Below, piece by piece: positions 15,950 through 24,046 of a stretch of DNA of 64,000 nt; position 1 is the first letter of the stretch; every line of letters begins with the position of its first letter. The position numbers and the translations under genes are program-made. Source of the DNA: Halomarina litorea (GTDB lineage Archaea; Halobacteriota; Halobacteria; Halobacteriales; Haloarculaceae); the NCBI RefSeq assembly GCF_024227715.1, contig NZ_CP100448.1, positions 992,001-1,056,000 of the forward strand, in the 5' to 3' direction. Under the pieces are notes generated by a model. It had not been told where the DNA came from. It searched no databases and saw only the letters and a list, made by a program, of their open reading frames with translations.

Positions 15950-17224
15950 TCAGACCCGCGCGTGCGAGAGCCGTCGGATGGACTCCGTGAGGACGCTCAC
16001 GCCGATGGGCAGGGAGTCCTCGTCCACGTCGAAGGTGGCGGTGTGGTGGCCGCCGGGGTGGTCGGTGCCGACGCCGACGTAGCAGGCCTTCCCGCCGTGC
16101 TCCTGGACGCGTTGCATGAGGTAGGTGGCGTCCTCGCTCCCGCCGAGGGCGTCCCGGCGGACCAGCGAGTTCACCGCGTCGGTCCCGCGGGCGACGTCGT
16201 ACACCACGTCGACGATGGCCTCGTCGCTCGTTGCGCTGGGGGCGTCGCCGGCCGTTTCCAGTTCGACCTCGCAGTCGTGCATCCGGGCCGCCGACTCGAT
16301 GACCCGGACGGCGCGTTCGCGCATGTACTCCTTCAGTTCGGTCGTCTCGCCGCGCACCTCGCCTTCGAGGTGGGCCTCCTCGGGGATGATGTTGGTCGCG
16401 CTCCCCCCGCGGATGACGCCGGCGTTGACGCGCGTCGCGCCGTCCTGGTGGCGCGGGATGGCGTAGAGGTTCTGGACGGCCGCCGCGAGCGCCTGATTGG
16501 CGTTGCGCCCGTCGCCGGGGTTCGCGCCCGCGTGGGCGGGTTCGCCCGTGAACGTCGCCTCGAAGTGGTGGACCGCGAGGAAGCCGTCGATGCCCGCGAC
16601 CACCTCGCCCGTGGGGTGTTCGAGGCCGACGTGCGCCGCGAGGAAGTACTCGCAGTCGTCGAGCAGGCCCGACTCGGCGACGGCCTTCCCGCCGCCGATG
16701 ACCTCCTCCGCGGGCTGGAACACGACTTTCAGTGTGCCCGAGAAGTCGCTCGCTTTCACGGCTTCGAGGACGCCGATGCCGAACGTGACGTGGGCGTCGT
16801 GCCCGCAGGCGTGCATCGCGCCCGTCTCCGAGCGGAAGCCCTCCGATGCGGGAACGTGGGCCGCGTCCTCGGATTCGAGGCGGGGGAGGGCGTCGATGTC
16901 GACGCGCAGGCCGACCGTGGGTCCCTCGCCCTGCTTCACGACGGCGAGTGCGCCGGTGAGTCCGCCCTCCGTCCGTTCGAGGACGTCCTCACGCGCGCCC
17001 GCTTCGCGGGCCAGGTCGTGCCAGCGGGTCAGTTCCTCGTCGTCGGGGACGCCCATTCGCTCCTCGGGGACCAGCATCTCGCTCCCGACGTACAGTTCGT
17101 CGACGCCGATGGCTTCGAGTTCGTCCACGATGCGACTCGTCGTCCAGAACTCCCGCCAGGCGGGTTCGGGGTGGCGGTGGAGGTCACGGCGCAGTGCCAC
17201 GAGGCGGTCTCTCGAGACGCTCAT
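15950..17224 (-). CDS. M20 family metallo-amidohydrolase
   Basis: A 424-residue di-zinc amidohydrolase of the M20D group, which hydrolyses N-acyl or aminobenzoyl-glutamate-type amides. Metal ligands are seen in MHACGHDAHVT (Cys and His), VVFQPAEEV (Glu pair), the AAHVGLEHP histidine and GGHHTATFDVDE near the C terminus. The dimerisation domain lies between, with GEPAHAGANPGDGRNA. The N terminus LRRDLHRHPEPAWREFWTT is typical of the family. A 60-residue segment after VDELEAIGVDELYVG resembles AbgA/AbgB-type p-aminobenzoyl-glutamate hydrolases. No signal peptide. The gene is divergent from the PH-like membrane gene. The natural substrate is unproven. Confidence 0.85.
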   Translation of the reverse strand: MSVSRDRLVALRRDLHRHPEPAWREFWTTSRIVDELEAIGVDELYVGSEMLVPEERMGVPDDEELTRWHDLAREAGAREDVLERTEGGLTGALAVVKQGEGPTVGLRVDIDALPRLESEDAAHVPASEGFRSETGAMHACGHDAHVTFGIGVLEAVKASDFSGTLKVVFQPAEEVIGGGKAVAESGLLDDCEYFLAAHVGLEHPTGEVVAGIDGFLAVHHFEATFTGEPAHAGANPGDGRNANQALAAAVQNLYAIPRHQDGATRVNAGVIRGGSATNIIPEEAHLEGEVRGETTELKEYMRERAVRVIESAARMHDCEVELETAGDAPSATSDEAIVDVVYDVARGTDAVNSLVRRDALGGSEDATYLMQRVQEHGGKACYVGVGTDHPGGHHTATFDVDEDSLPIGVSVLTESIRRLSHARV

Positions 17225-17283
17225 GCGGGAGGATACGGGGGGAGAGGCTTAGTCCTACGTCACCGTTCTCTCTCCCTCGGAAA

Positions 17284-17318
17284 ATTTCACGAAATAATGA
17301 TTGTTCGGAGGATTTATC
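17284..17318 (+). promoter_or_regulatory. operator-like palindrome and TATA box of the 17346 gene
   Basis: ATTTC-AC-GAAAT at 17284-17295 is a perfect palindrome in an A/T-rich patch between divergent genes. TTTATC at 17313-17318 is 28 bases ahead of the ATG at 17346, and the palindrome lies just upstream of it. Confidence 0.45.
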
Positions 17319-17345
17319 AACCGGCTTTCCTTCGACCGGGACGGA

Positions 17346-17855
17346 ATGTCAGCCGACGAATCAAACGTGACCGAGTATCTCTCGCGCGACGAGACGGTCA
17401 CGTACACCCTCAGCCACCGACCGACCGGGTTCACGAACTGGGTGAAATCGCAGTTCGGCATCGGGACGACCCACTGGTATCTGACCGACCAGCGACTCAT
17501 CGAGTACGTCAACGTCACCGGCGGGTTCAACTTTCAGGACCTGCCCATCGAGAACATTACCTCCGTGGAGTACGGCCGTCAGTTGAACCTCCTCGCCATC
17601 GGCGCCGGGGCGGTCCTCATGGTCCTCGGCCTCGTCAGCTTGCTCAGTTCCCCGGGGATGGCCCTGCTGATGTTGCTCGTCGGCGCAGGGGTCGTCGCCT
17701 ACGCGTTCTACCGCCGCCAGCAGGGCCTCGTCGTCCACGCCTCGGGCGTGACTCTCTCGCTTCACATCTCGCGTGGCGAACAGGTCGACGAGTTCCTCTG
17801 GTACGTCAACGAACAGCGACAGGACGACCCGGCCGAGAACCGCCTGGTCGCCTGA
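17346..17855 (+). CDS. PH-like (bPH2) membrane protein
   Basis: A 169-residue protein with a soluble N-terminal half containing THWYLTDQRLIEYVNV and DLPIENITSVEYGRQ, the pattern of bacterial/archaeal PH-like domains. Two closely spaced hydrophobic segments follow (about residues 83-102 and 104-122), and then the second half of the PH-like sheet (QGLVVHASGVTLSLHI). Such two-membrane-segment PH proteins are of unknown function, possibly lipid- or stress-related. The start at 17346 agrees with a TATA box 28 bases upstream and discards a short alternative N terminus. It may be regulated through the ATTTC-AC-GAAAT palindrome. Confidence 0.7.
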   Translation: MSADESNVTEYLSRDETVTYTLSHRPTGFTNWVKSQFGIGTTHWYLTDQRLIEYVNVTGGFNFQDLPIENITSVEYGRQLNLLAIGAGAVLMVLGLVSLLSSPGMALLMLLVGAGVVAYAFYRRQQGLVVHASGVTLSLHISRGEQVDEFLWYVNEQRQDDPAENRLVA

Positions 17856-17915
17856 ACGGCCCGCGACCGGCGGTCCGACCTCCCCCTCACGCGCGGCTCC
17901 CGCGGGCGGCGCGCC

Positions 17916-18245
17916 CTACGTCCGGCCCGCGCCCTTGACCTGTTCGACCTCGGCTTCGACGTGGATACCGTCGGGGAAGCTTCGCTGGGCGGCGTCGCGG
18001 GCGAACTCGTCGTGGCCGACGATGCGCATGGTCCGGGTGTACACGGAGTAGTCCCACGACTCGAACTCGCCGCCGTCGGGATGGAGGCGTTTGGGCTGCG
18101 GGACGCGATACTCCGTCGGGGGCCTCGGGTGGGGACCCTTGCACTCGACGCCCTTGCGGGCGGCGCTGGTCTTGATGTCCGAGACGACCGATTCGAGGAC
18201 GTTCCGGTCGCCGCTGGTGAACGTGAGCGTCGTGACGAAGGCCAT
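17916..18245 (-). CDS. ribosomal protein uS10-like paralogue
   Basis: A 109-residue protein with the S10 fold order: an N-terminal strand (VTTLTFTSGDRNVLE), a helix (VVSDIKTSAARKGVE), a conserved KGPHPRPPTEYRVPQ loop as in uS10, the YSVYTRTMRIVGHDEFAR strand and a C-terminal EVEQVKGAG. The canonical archaeal uS10 gene is usually next to EF-1 alpha; here no translation gene is nearby, so this is the second S10-like copy found in haloarchaea. It might replace S10 in special ribosomes or have moved to another role. Convergent with the PH-like gene. Confidence 0.75.
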   Translation of the reverse strand: MAFVTTLTFTSGDRNVLESVVSDIKTSAARKGVECKGPHPRPPTEYRVPQPKRLHPDGGEFESWDYSVYTRTMRIVGHDEFARDAAQRSFPDGIHVEAEVEQVKGAGRT

Positions 18246-18305
18246 ACCCCTCTGTCCGCGGCGAACGACTAAAACGCACTCATCGCCGCCCGGATGGCGA
18301 TATTC

Positions 18306-18313
18306 TCTTAAAG
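18306..18313 (+). promoter_or_regulatory. TATA element of the Nudix-DUF5787 unit
   Basis: TCTTAAAG sits 22-29 bases upstream of the ATG at 18335, consistent with a leaderless transcript. Confidence 0.55.
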
Positions 18314-18334
18314 TCCCACACAGTAACGGAAGGC

Positions 18335-18826
18335 ATGATAGAGGCCACGAGCTCCGGAGCGATCCTGTTCCGCGATACCCGTGGCCGTCGCGAGTACCTC
18401 CTGCTCAAGTCGCGCACGGGCGACTGGGAGTTCCCCAAGGGCGGTGTGGAAGGGGAAGAAGAGCTACAGCAGACGGCCATCAGGGAAATCGCAGAGGAAG
18501 CCGGCATCGAGGACATCAGACTCGTCGACGGCTTCCGCGAGGACTACGACTACATCTTCGAGGCGAACGGGAACACCATCCACAAGACGGTCCACCTGTT
18601 CATCGCGAAGTCCTTCGAGGCGAGCGCCGAACTCTCGCGCGAGCACCGCGACCTGCAGTGGCGCGACTACGAGCAGGCCGTCAACACCATCACGCAGGAC
18701 GGCCCCCGCGAGATACTCGAACAGGCCCACGAGTTCCTCGACAACGGCGGACTGGACGAACGAAACGGGCACCACGGCGGCGGCGAGGGCGCGAGCGACG
18801 ACAACGCGACGAGCGCCGAGAACTGA
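18335..18826 (+). CDS. Nudix hydrolase, diadenosine-tetraphosphatase-like
   Basis: A 163-residue Nudix enzyme. The full Nudix box is seen in GGVEGEEELQQTAIREIAEE followed by AGI, preceded by the WEFPKG segment typical of bis(5'-nucleosyl)-tetraphosphatases (Ap4A hydrolases). These enzymes cleave Ap4A to AMP and ATP with Mg2+ bound by the box glutamates. After the fold there is a Gly/His/Asp/Asn-rich disordered tail of about 35 residues. The next gene starts immediately after its stop (TGA then ATG at 18827), so Nudix and DUF5787 proteins are made from one transcript and may work together. Confidence 0.85.
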   Translation: MIEATSSGAILFRDTRGRREYLLLKSRTGDWEFPKGGVEGEEELQQTAIREIAEEAGIEDIRLVDGFREDYDYIFEANGNTIHKTVHLFIAKSFEASAELSREHRDLQWRDYEQAVNTITQDGPREILEQAHEFLDNGGLDERNGHHGGGEGASDDNATSAEN

Positions 18827-19870
18827 ATGCCCGGGGCGGAGTCGGAGTTCACCTTCGAACTCCGCGTCTGCCAGTGGGCCGAACGCCACTGGCCCCCCGA
18901 GCGGTCGCTCCCCGACGACCGGACCGCCCTCGTCGCCCGCCAGCTCGGCACGCGCGGGCGGCGCTGGGACACCCTCGTCGTCGAGTGCGACAGCGACGCG
19001 CTCGCCGCGCGCGCCGTCTTCGGATCCGACCGACTCGACTCGGACCTCCTGCACGTCGTTCGCGACGCCCCCGGCGAGTGGGCGTTCTACCGCGACGCGC
19101 TCCCCCATCCCGGCTACCCGTGGCGCTACGTCCGCGAGGCCATCCACACGGCCGAGGAGCGTGGAATCGTCGAGACGCGCCGCGCGGGCAACCGCATCGA
19201 GATTCGCCGGAAGTGGCACTACCCCGACTGGGTTCATCGGGTAATCGCCATCGAGAACAAGCCGGACCTCGACGCCAGCGCCGCCCGCCGCCTCGCAGAC
19301 CAGATGGAACGCGACGTGGCGCTCTCGCTCGCGGACGAGGTGTGGGTCGCCACGCGCGCGACGGGCGAGTCCGTCGAACCCGCCCTGCTCGAACGCCTCC
19401 CCGTGGAGGTCGGACTGCTCGCGTTCGACTCGGAGGCGGGGACGGCGAACGTGGCGTGGCACCCCAACTCGCTCGACGTGGACGCGCCGGGGACGCGCAT
19501 CGAGGAGCGGCCCGCCGGGAACGCCCACGACGAGTCGGCCGCCCGCTTCGAGTACGTCGACGCCGAGTGGAAACGCGAGAAGCGCCTCGAAATCGCCGAG
19601 CGCGCCTACGAGCGCGGGTGGCGCGCCTACGTCGGCACGATGCGTCCGGACTGTCGGCACTTCGAACTCCGGGAGCGGGCGGGCGATACGCTCCCGTGGT
19701 GTGCGGCGAAGGGTCACAGCCCGACGGCCCGCGAGTGCTCGGGGTCCTGTCCGGAGTTCACGCCCGAACCGCCCGCGTGGCGGACCCGCGGGTGGCCAAT
19801 CGAGGGCGGGCCGGGGAAGGGGTTCAGGCGGCTGCTCGACCGCCAGCGCGACCGGACGCGCCGCCCATGA
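18827..19870 (+). CDS. DUF5787 family protein, candidate PD-(D/E)XK nuclease with C-terminal cysteine cluster
   Basis: A 347-residue protein I place in the haloarchaeal DUF5787 family, which has no known function. Reading the sequence, P133-D134, eight residues, then E143-N-K145 (YPDWVHRVIAIENKPDLD) form a PD-(D/E)XK nuclease signature. It is followed by a Q159-containing helix and the EVWVAT strand. An earlier WDTLVVE (48-53) could supply an extra acidic residue. The C terminus has four cysteines, C276, C292, C304 and C308, spaced like the iron-sulfur-ligating cysteines of Cas4/AddB-type nucleases. It is co-transcribed with a Nudix hydrolase. The nuclease reading is my inference and needs a profile search or structure. 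Confidence 0.72.
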   Translation: MPGAESEFTFELRVCQWAERHWPPERSLPDDRTALVARQLGTRGRRWDTLVVECDSDALAARAVFGSDRLDSDLLHVVRDAPGEWAFYRDALPHPGYPWRYVREAIHTAEERGIVETRRAGNRIEIRRKWHYPDWVHRVIAIENKPDLDASAARRLADQMERDVALSLADEVWVATRATGESVEPALLERLPVEVGLLAFDSEAGTANVAWHPNSLDVDAPGTRIEERPAGNAHDESAARFEYVDAEWKREKRLEIAERAYERGWRAYVGTMRPDCRHFELRERAGDTLPWCAAKGHSPTARECSGSCPEFTPEPPAWRTRGWPIEGGPGKGFRRLLDRQRDRTRRP

Positions 19871-19876
19871 GCGGGG

Positions 19877-20380
19877 TCAGTCCTCGGCTCCGGCTTCGTC
19901 CGCCGGTTCCTCGTCGAGGGCCTCGACGTTGAGGTCCTCGCGTTCGACGGCGAGTCGGAACGTGGGGACCGTCTTCTGGACCACGTCGACGAGTCCCTTG
20001 TCCTCCAGTCGCCGCAGGCCCGAACGCACCGAATCGGTGTCGCTCTCGACGCCCGCGTCCCGGAGTTTGTGGAGGACGCTCACCACGCTCTCGCTGTCCT
20101 CGTCGGGGCCGGCGAGCACCTCGGTGATGCGGACCTGCAGGGGCGGGACCTTCACCACCTCGGGGTCCATCTCGATGCCGACGACGCCCGCGGCGTCCTG
20201 TGTCGCCCGGATGAGGCTGTTCTCGTCGCGGAAGTAGTACTCTTTCAGTTCGGACTCCAGGTACTGGTGGACCTCGCTGCCGCTCTCCATCTCCCAGCGC
20301 TGCTGTAGCTCCTTGTTCTTCGTCGGCTGAAGCTCCACGATGTCCTTCAGCCGGCCTTTCGCTTCCTCTGAAAGCGTCAC
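19877..20380 (-). CDS. DUF5797 family protein, winged-helix-like
   Basis: A 167-residue haloarchaeal protein starting at a GTG (20380). The N-terminal portion (EEAKGRLKDIVELQPTKNKE) and a middle block (VVSVLHKLRDAGVESDTDSVR, then a helix SGLRRLEDKGLVDVV) look like a winged-helix domain with a recognition helix. I recognise it as the DUF5797 family. The C terminus is an acidic tail. A regulator role, possibly DNA-binding, is an inference. The promoter region (TTGTAC at 20405-20410 on minus) lies about 25 bases upstream. It converges with the DUF5787 gene, with 6 bases between the stops. Confidence 0.65.
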   Translation of the reverse strand: MTLSEEAKGRLKDIVELQPTKNKELQQRWEMESGSEVHQYLESELKEYYFRDENSLIRATQDAAGVVGIEMDPEVVKVPPLQVRITEVLAGPDEDSESVVSVLHKLRDAGVESDTDSVRSGLRRLEDKGLVDVVQKTVPTFRLAVEREDLNVEALDEEPADEAGAED

Positions 20381-20688
20381 TATCCGGGAGGTATGTAGAG
20401 GTAGTACAATTTCGTTGCGGGTCGATGGGAGGTCCGACCCGACACGCGCGAGGCACGGTGAAGCCCGTAGTCGCGTCGCTGAGCGGTGCGGTCTGCGGTA
20501 CGCCAGCGCACTCCTCCGAACCGAGCGAGCGAGGACCGACTTTCTTCGTGCAGGGTTTTACGAGGAGGGCGAGACGGCGGAGCCGTCTCGCTTCCCCACG
20601 GGCGACCCGTGAGTCGCCCGTGGTGAGTGGTGCCCGCAGCGACGGCGAAGCCGGCGCGAGGACACCCGACGAGTAAGCCGGTGCGGTT
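20381..20688. other. 308-base intergenic region holding a dispersed repeat element
   Basis: No convincing gene is present. The region has the DUF5797 promoter at its left, then the conserved GTGCAG core (20539-20565) and two strong palindromes at 20570-20623. A short ORF here on + is a chance frame. Confidence 0.6.
20539..20623. repeat. dispersed element: GTGCAG core plus two palindromes
   Basis: Core: GACTTTCTTCGTGCAGGG then TTTTACGAGGAG (20539-20566). Palindrome 1: CGAGACGGC / GCCGTCTCG with loop GGA (20570-20590). Palindrome 2: CCACGGGCGAC / GTCGCCCGTGG with loop CCGTGA (20596-20623). The core also occurs near 29031-29056 (opposite strand) and 35715-35745. Confidence 0.8.
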
Positions 20689-22059
20689 CTAGTACTTCGC
20701 GTCCGCCCCGGTTGTCTCGTAGACGTCGTCCATGATGCGGTCGCGTTTCAGCTGCCAGTTTCGGAAGAACTCGGGGCTATCGGGGTAGTTCTCGTAGTGG
20801 GCGAGCAGGCGGTCCGCGAGGCGCTTGGTCTTGAACAGGCCGTACACCGTATCCCAGTGACCGCGGGACTTCCAGAGGGTCTTCGCGGCGAGCAGGGGCG
20901 AGACGCCCGCGGTGCCGGAGTACAGCGCCTCGGAGAGTTCTTCGCCGGGCATGGCGGCGAGGAGGCTCATCAGGTCGTCGAGACCGTTCGCGGTGGCGAA
21001 GATGTTGTAGACGTCGAGGGCGGCGTAGCGCCCGCCGTAGTGGTCCATCACGCGCTCGTTGTACTCCCAGAGGGCGTCCTCGCTCACATCGCCGTTCTCG
21101 ATGGCTTCCATGGCCTGTTCGCCGGCGTACTGCCCGGAGTAGGCGGCCCCGGCGATGCCCCCGCCGGTGATGGGGTTGACGTGGGCGGCGGCGTCGCCGG
21201 CGGCGATGAACCCCGGCGCGACGGCGGAGTCGTAGGTGCGCCGCGTCGGGAGGGCCGCGCCGAGTTTGTCCTTCACGGTGGCGCCGACGAACTCCTCGCG
21301 GTTCTGGAGGTCCTCGCGGAGGTCGCCGACGAGCTTCATCGGTTCCTCGTTCATCTGGAAGCCGAGGCCGACGTTGATCTCGGTGGGCGTGCGCGGGAAG
21401 TACCAGAGGTAGCCCGCCGACCGCTTCGTGGGCTTGAGGACGAGGGCGTCCTCCCACTCGACGGGTTCCTCGACTTCGACGATTTCGCGGTACGCCGAGG
21501 AGAACTGCGAGTAGCGGACGTTCGTGTCGAACGTCGCGTCCGAGAGGTCCGCCTTGTCCTGCAGGATGGAGAGCGCGCCCGCGCCGTCGATGGTCACCTC
21601 CGCCTCGTAGGTGACGGGGTCGCCCTTGTGGACGCCGGAGACGCCCGTCACGCGGCCGTCGTCGTCCTGTTCGACGGACTTGACGACGGTGTCGTAGTGG
21701 AACTCGACGCCGACGCGTTCGGCCGTCTCGATGAGCCGTCGTCCGTACTCCCATCGGTCGATGACGGCGATTTCGCCGGGGACGGGGATGTCGAGGACGG
21801 CGTCCTCGCTCGGAATCTCGAAGCGCCCGTGGTCGACCTCGGTGTTGGTGAACGCCGGTTCGATGTCGGATTTCGGGATGGCCTCGGGGAAGTTCGCGGC
21901 TCCCTTGAGCGCGTCACCGCAGGCGATGTGGCCCGCCTCCTCCGCGGTCTTGCGCTCGACGATGACGACGCTGTAGCCCTCGCGGGCGACCGTCGCGGCG
22001 GCGTAACACCCGGCGGTGCCCGCACCGACGACACACACGTCGTACTCGTGAGTGGTCAT
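20689..22059 (-). CDS. digeranylgeranylglycerophospholipid reductase
   Basis: A 456-residue FAD enzyme of the geranylgeranyl reductase family that saturates the isoprenoid chains of archaeal membrane lipids. The N terminus carries the FAD dinucleotide motif VVGAGTAGCYAA. CGDALKG is a typical cysteine-containing motif of the archaeal enzyme, and GDAAAHVNPITGGGI is the second FAD motif. The C terminus has an extended helical part (about 120 residues) usual for the haloarchaeal protein. It is divergent from a [2Fe-2S] ferredoxin gene that could supply its electrons; that is inference. A second, more distant family member is at 31563-32837. Confidence 0.9.
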   Translation of the reverse strand: MTTHEYDVCVVGAGTAGCYAAATVAREGYSVVIVERKTAEEAGHIACGDALKGAANFPEAIPKSDIEPAFTNTEVDHGRFEIPSEDAVLDIPVPGEIAVIDRWEYGRRLIETAERVGVEFHYDTVVKSVEQDDDGRVTGVSGVHKGDPVTYEAEVTIDGAGALSILQDKADLSDATFDTNVRYSQFSSAYREIVEVEEPVEWEDALVLKPTKRSAGYLWYFPRTPTEINVGLGFQMNEEPMKLVGDLREDLQNREEFVGATVKDKLGAALPTRRTYDSAVAPGFIAAGDAAAHVNPITGGGIAGAAYSGQYAGEQAMEAIENGDVSEDALWEYNERVMDHYGGRYAALDVYNIFATANGLDDLMSLLAAMPGEELSEALYSGTAGVSPLLAAKTLWKSRGHWDTVYGLFKTKRLADRLLAHYENYPDSPEFFRNWQLKRDRIMDDVYETTGADAKY

Positions 22060-22176
22060 GACTAAAGGTGGCCCGCGCGCAGGAAAACGTTTACCGAATC
22101 CCCCGTCGCTTCCGTCGCCCGCAACGAGACGGAACCGTCGAACAAGAGTTTTGTCGCGCTTCGACCAAGCCCAGTC

Positions 22177-22503
22177 ATGACCGACTACACCGTCGAGTTC
22201 GTCGGGACCGGCGAGACCATCACCGTCTCCGACAAGCAGACCATCCTCAGCCGGTGCATCGAGGAGGGAATCGCACAGGAGTACTCCTGTCGCGTCGGGA
22301 TGTGTCTGGCCTGCTCGGCCGAAATCGTGGAGGGGGAGGTTGAACAGCAGGTGGCCGTCGCCCGCGGCATCACCGAGGAGGAAGCCGAGACGTACGCGCT
22401 GACGTGCATGGCCCGCCCCGCCTCCGACCTGAAACTCGACCGCGGGAAGTACCCCCCGAGCATCGAGGAAGACGCCAACGAACCGGCCGCCGCGGACGAC
22501 TGA
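22177..22503 (+). CDS. [2Fe-2S] ferredoxin
   Basis: A 108-residue plant-type ferredoxin. The four cluster cysteines are C38, C43, C46 (CRVGMCLAC) and C77 (LTCMARP), with the C-x4-C-x2-C-xn-C spacing of the family. The N terminus TDYTVEFVGTGETITVSD is a typical beta-grasp start. It is short and lacks the acidic N-terminal insertion of the main haloarchaeal ferredoxin, so it is probably a secondary electron carrier. The acidic C-terminal tail is a halophilic adaptation. It is divergent from the lipid reductase gene. Confidence 0.92.
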   Translation: MTDYTVEFVGTGETITVSDKQTILSRCIEEGIAQEYSCRVGMCLACSAEIVEGEVEQQVAVARGITEEEAETYALTCMARPASDLKLDRGKYPPSIEEDANEPAAADD

Positions 22504-22525
22504 TTTCTCGATACGGCTCGCACCC

Positions 22526-23971
22526 CTACGCGTCCGGGTAGCGGTCCGCCCACGGGTTCGCGTCCTCGAACGCCGCCGCGATGCCGAGTCCGGTGCGCTC
22601 GTCGAACCGCCGGGTGACGATCTGCAGGCCGACGGGCAGACCGTCGACGAGGCCCGCGGGCACCGTCACGACGGGGTGGCCCGTCAGGTTGAACGGCCAC
22701 GAGAGCGCCCAGTCCATCGGGAGGCCACCGACCGACTGGCCGTCTATCTCCGTCGGGAGCGGTTCGTCGTGCGTGAGCGGTGGCGTCGCCAGCGCCGGGC
22801 AGACCAGCGCGTCGTTCCCCTCCAGTGCGTCCTCGACGGCGTCGTACCACGCGGTCCGGGTCACGTCCCGGGTGGTGTACTCCACGGCGTCGCCGCCCTG
22901 TCCCATCCGGACCGTCTGCTCGAACGTTGGTGAGAGGTCCTCCGCGTGGTCTGCCAGCAGGTCCATCCCGCGCGCCTCGTTCATCTCGCGGACGACGGTG
23001 GCGAACAGCGTCGTCGCCGTCACGCCGTAGGCGTAGACGAGATCACCCCTCTCGGGACCGCCGACGGACACCTCCTCGACTGTCGCGCCCGCACTCGACA
23101 GCGCGTCGAGGGCGTCCCCGACCGTCTCCCGAACCGCGGGTTCGACGGGGAAGCGGTCGAGGTCCGGGCTGTAGCCGACGGTGAACTCGTCGGCCGAAGC
23201 GTCGGTCGCGTCGGCGTACTCGTCGGGTTTGGGGACGCTGTAGGGGTCGCGGTCGTCCTGCCCGGCGAGGACGTCCAGCGCGAGGGCCAGGTCGTCGACG
23301 GTGCGCGCCATCGGTCCGAGGACGCCGAAGGGGGTGTGGCCGCGGAAGGCGTCCGGGCGGGCGTCGCGCGGGACGAGGCCGAAGGTGGGCTTGACGGAGG
23401 CGACGTTACAGCAGGCGGCGGGGGTGCGAAGCGACCCACCCACGTCCGACCCCGTCGCCAGCGCACAGAGGCCGTCCGCGAGGGCGGCCGCGGACCCGCC
23501 CGAGGAGCCACCCGCGTTGTAGTCGGCGTCGAAGGGCGTCGCCGTCGGCCCGACGAGTTCGTTCAGCGTCCTGACCGTGTGGCCCAGTTCGGGCGTGTTC
23601 GTCGTCCCGACGACGATAGCTCCGGCCGCCTCCAGTCGCTCTACCCCCACCGTCGTGCGGTCGGCGACGTTGTCCGCGAGCGGTTTCATCCCGAAGGTGT
23701 GGCGGACGCCCGCCTTTGCGTCGGCGAGGTCCTTGATGGCGACGGGGACACCGTGGAGGGGGCCGAGGTACTCGCCCGCCTCGACGGCGCGTTCCGCCTC
23801 TCGGGCGCGTTCGCGCGCCGACTCCTCGACGACGGTGACGAAGGCGGTGGTGTGGTCGCCGCGCGACTCGATGCGGTCAAGGTAGCTGTCGACGAGGTCG
23901 ACCGGCGAGACGTCACCCGAACGGACGGCGGCCGCGAGGTCGCTCGCGGAGCGGAAGGGGTCGGTGGACAT
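22526..23971 (-). CDS. amidase signature family hydrolase
   Basis: A 481-residue amidase. It shows VPVAIKDLADAK (the catalytic lysine), NAGGSSGGSAAALADG with the Ser-cis-Ser motif, and ATGSDVGGSLRTPAA with the nucleophile serine, so the Ser-Ser-Lys triad is present. The family also contains GatA, but the usual GatCAB partners are absent here, and the C-terminal part (PFNLTGHPVVTVPAGLVDGLPVGLQIV) is like generic amidases. No export signal. It is likely to hydrolyse a small amide, but the substrate cannot be assigned. The gene stands alone, convergent with the ferredoxin. Confidence 0.85.
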   Translation of the reverse strand: MSTDPFRSASDLAAAVRSGDVSPVDLVDSYLDRIESRGDHTTAFVTVVEESARERAREAERAVEAGEYLGPLHGVPVAIKDLADAKAGVRHTFGMKPLADNVADRTTVGVERLEAAGAIVVGTTNTPELGHTVRTLNELVGPTATPFDADYNAGGSSGGSAAALADGLCALATGSDVGGSLRTPAACCNVASVKPTFGLVPRDARPDAFRGHTPFGVLGPMARTVDDLALALDVLAGQDDRDPYSVPKPDEYADATDASADEFTVGYSPDLDRFPVEPAVRETVGDALDALSSAGATVEEVSVGGPERGDLVYAYGVTATTLFATVVREMNEARGMDLLADHAEDLSPTFEQTVRMGQGGDAVEYTTRDVTRTAWYDAVEDALEGNDALVCPALATPPLTHDEPLPTEIDGQSVGGLPMDWALSWPFNLTGHPVVTVPAGLVDGLPVGLQIVTRRFDERTGLGIAAAFEDANPWADRYPDA

Positions 23972-24046
23972 CGACCGACCCGTCGGACGGGCGTCACAAA
24001 TAGTCGTGGGTCGCGGTACCGAGTGACGAGAAGAGCGGTGTCGCGG

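Noticed and set aside
15962-17938. 658-residue plus frame across the M20 amidohydrolase
   Set aside because: Antisense shadow of a gene with intact metal ligands; no independent start signal.
20340-20612. short plus ORF in the repeat region
   Set aside because: Runs through palindromes and the GTGCAG core; no coding features and no promoter.
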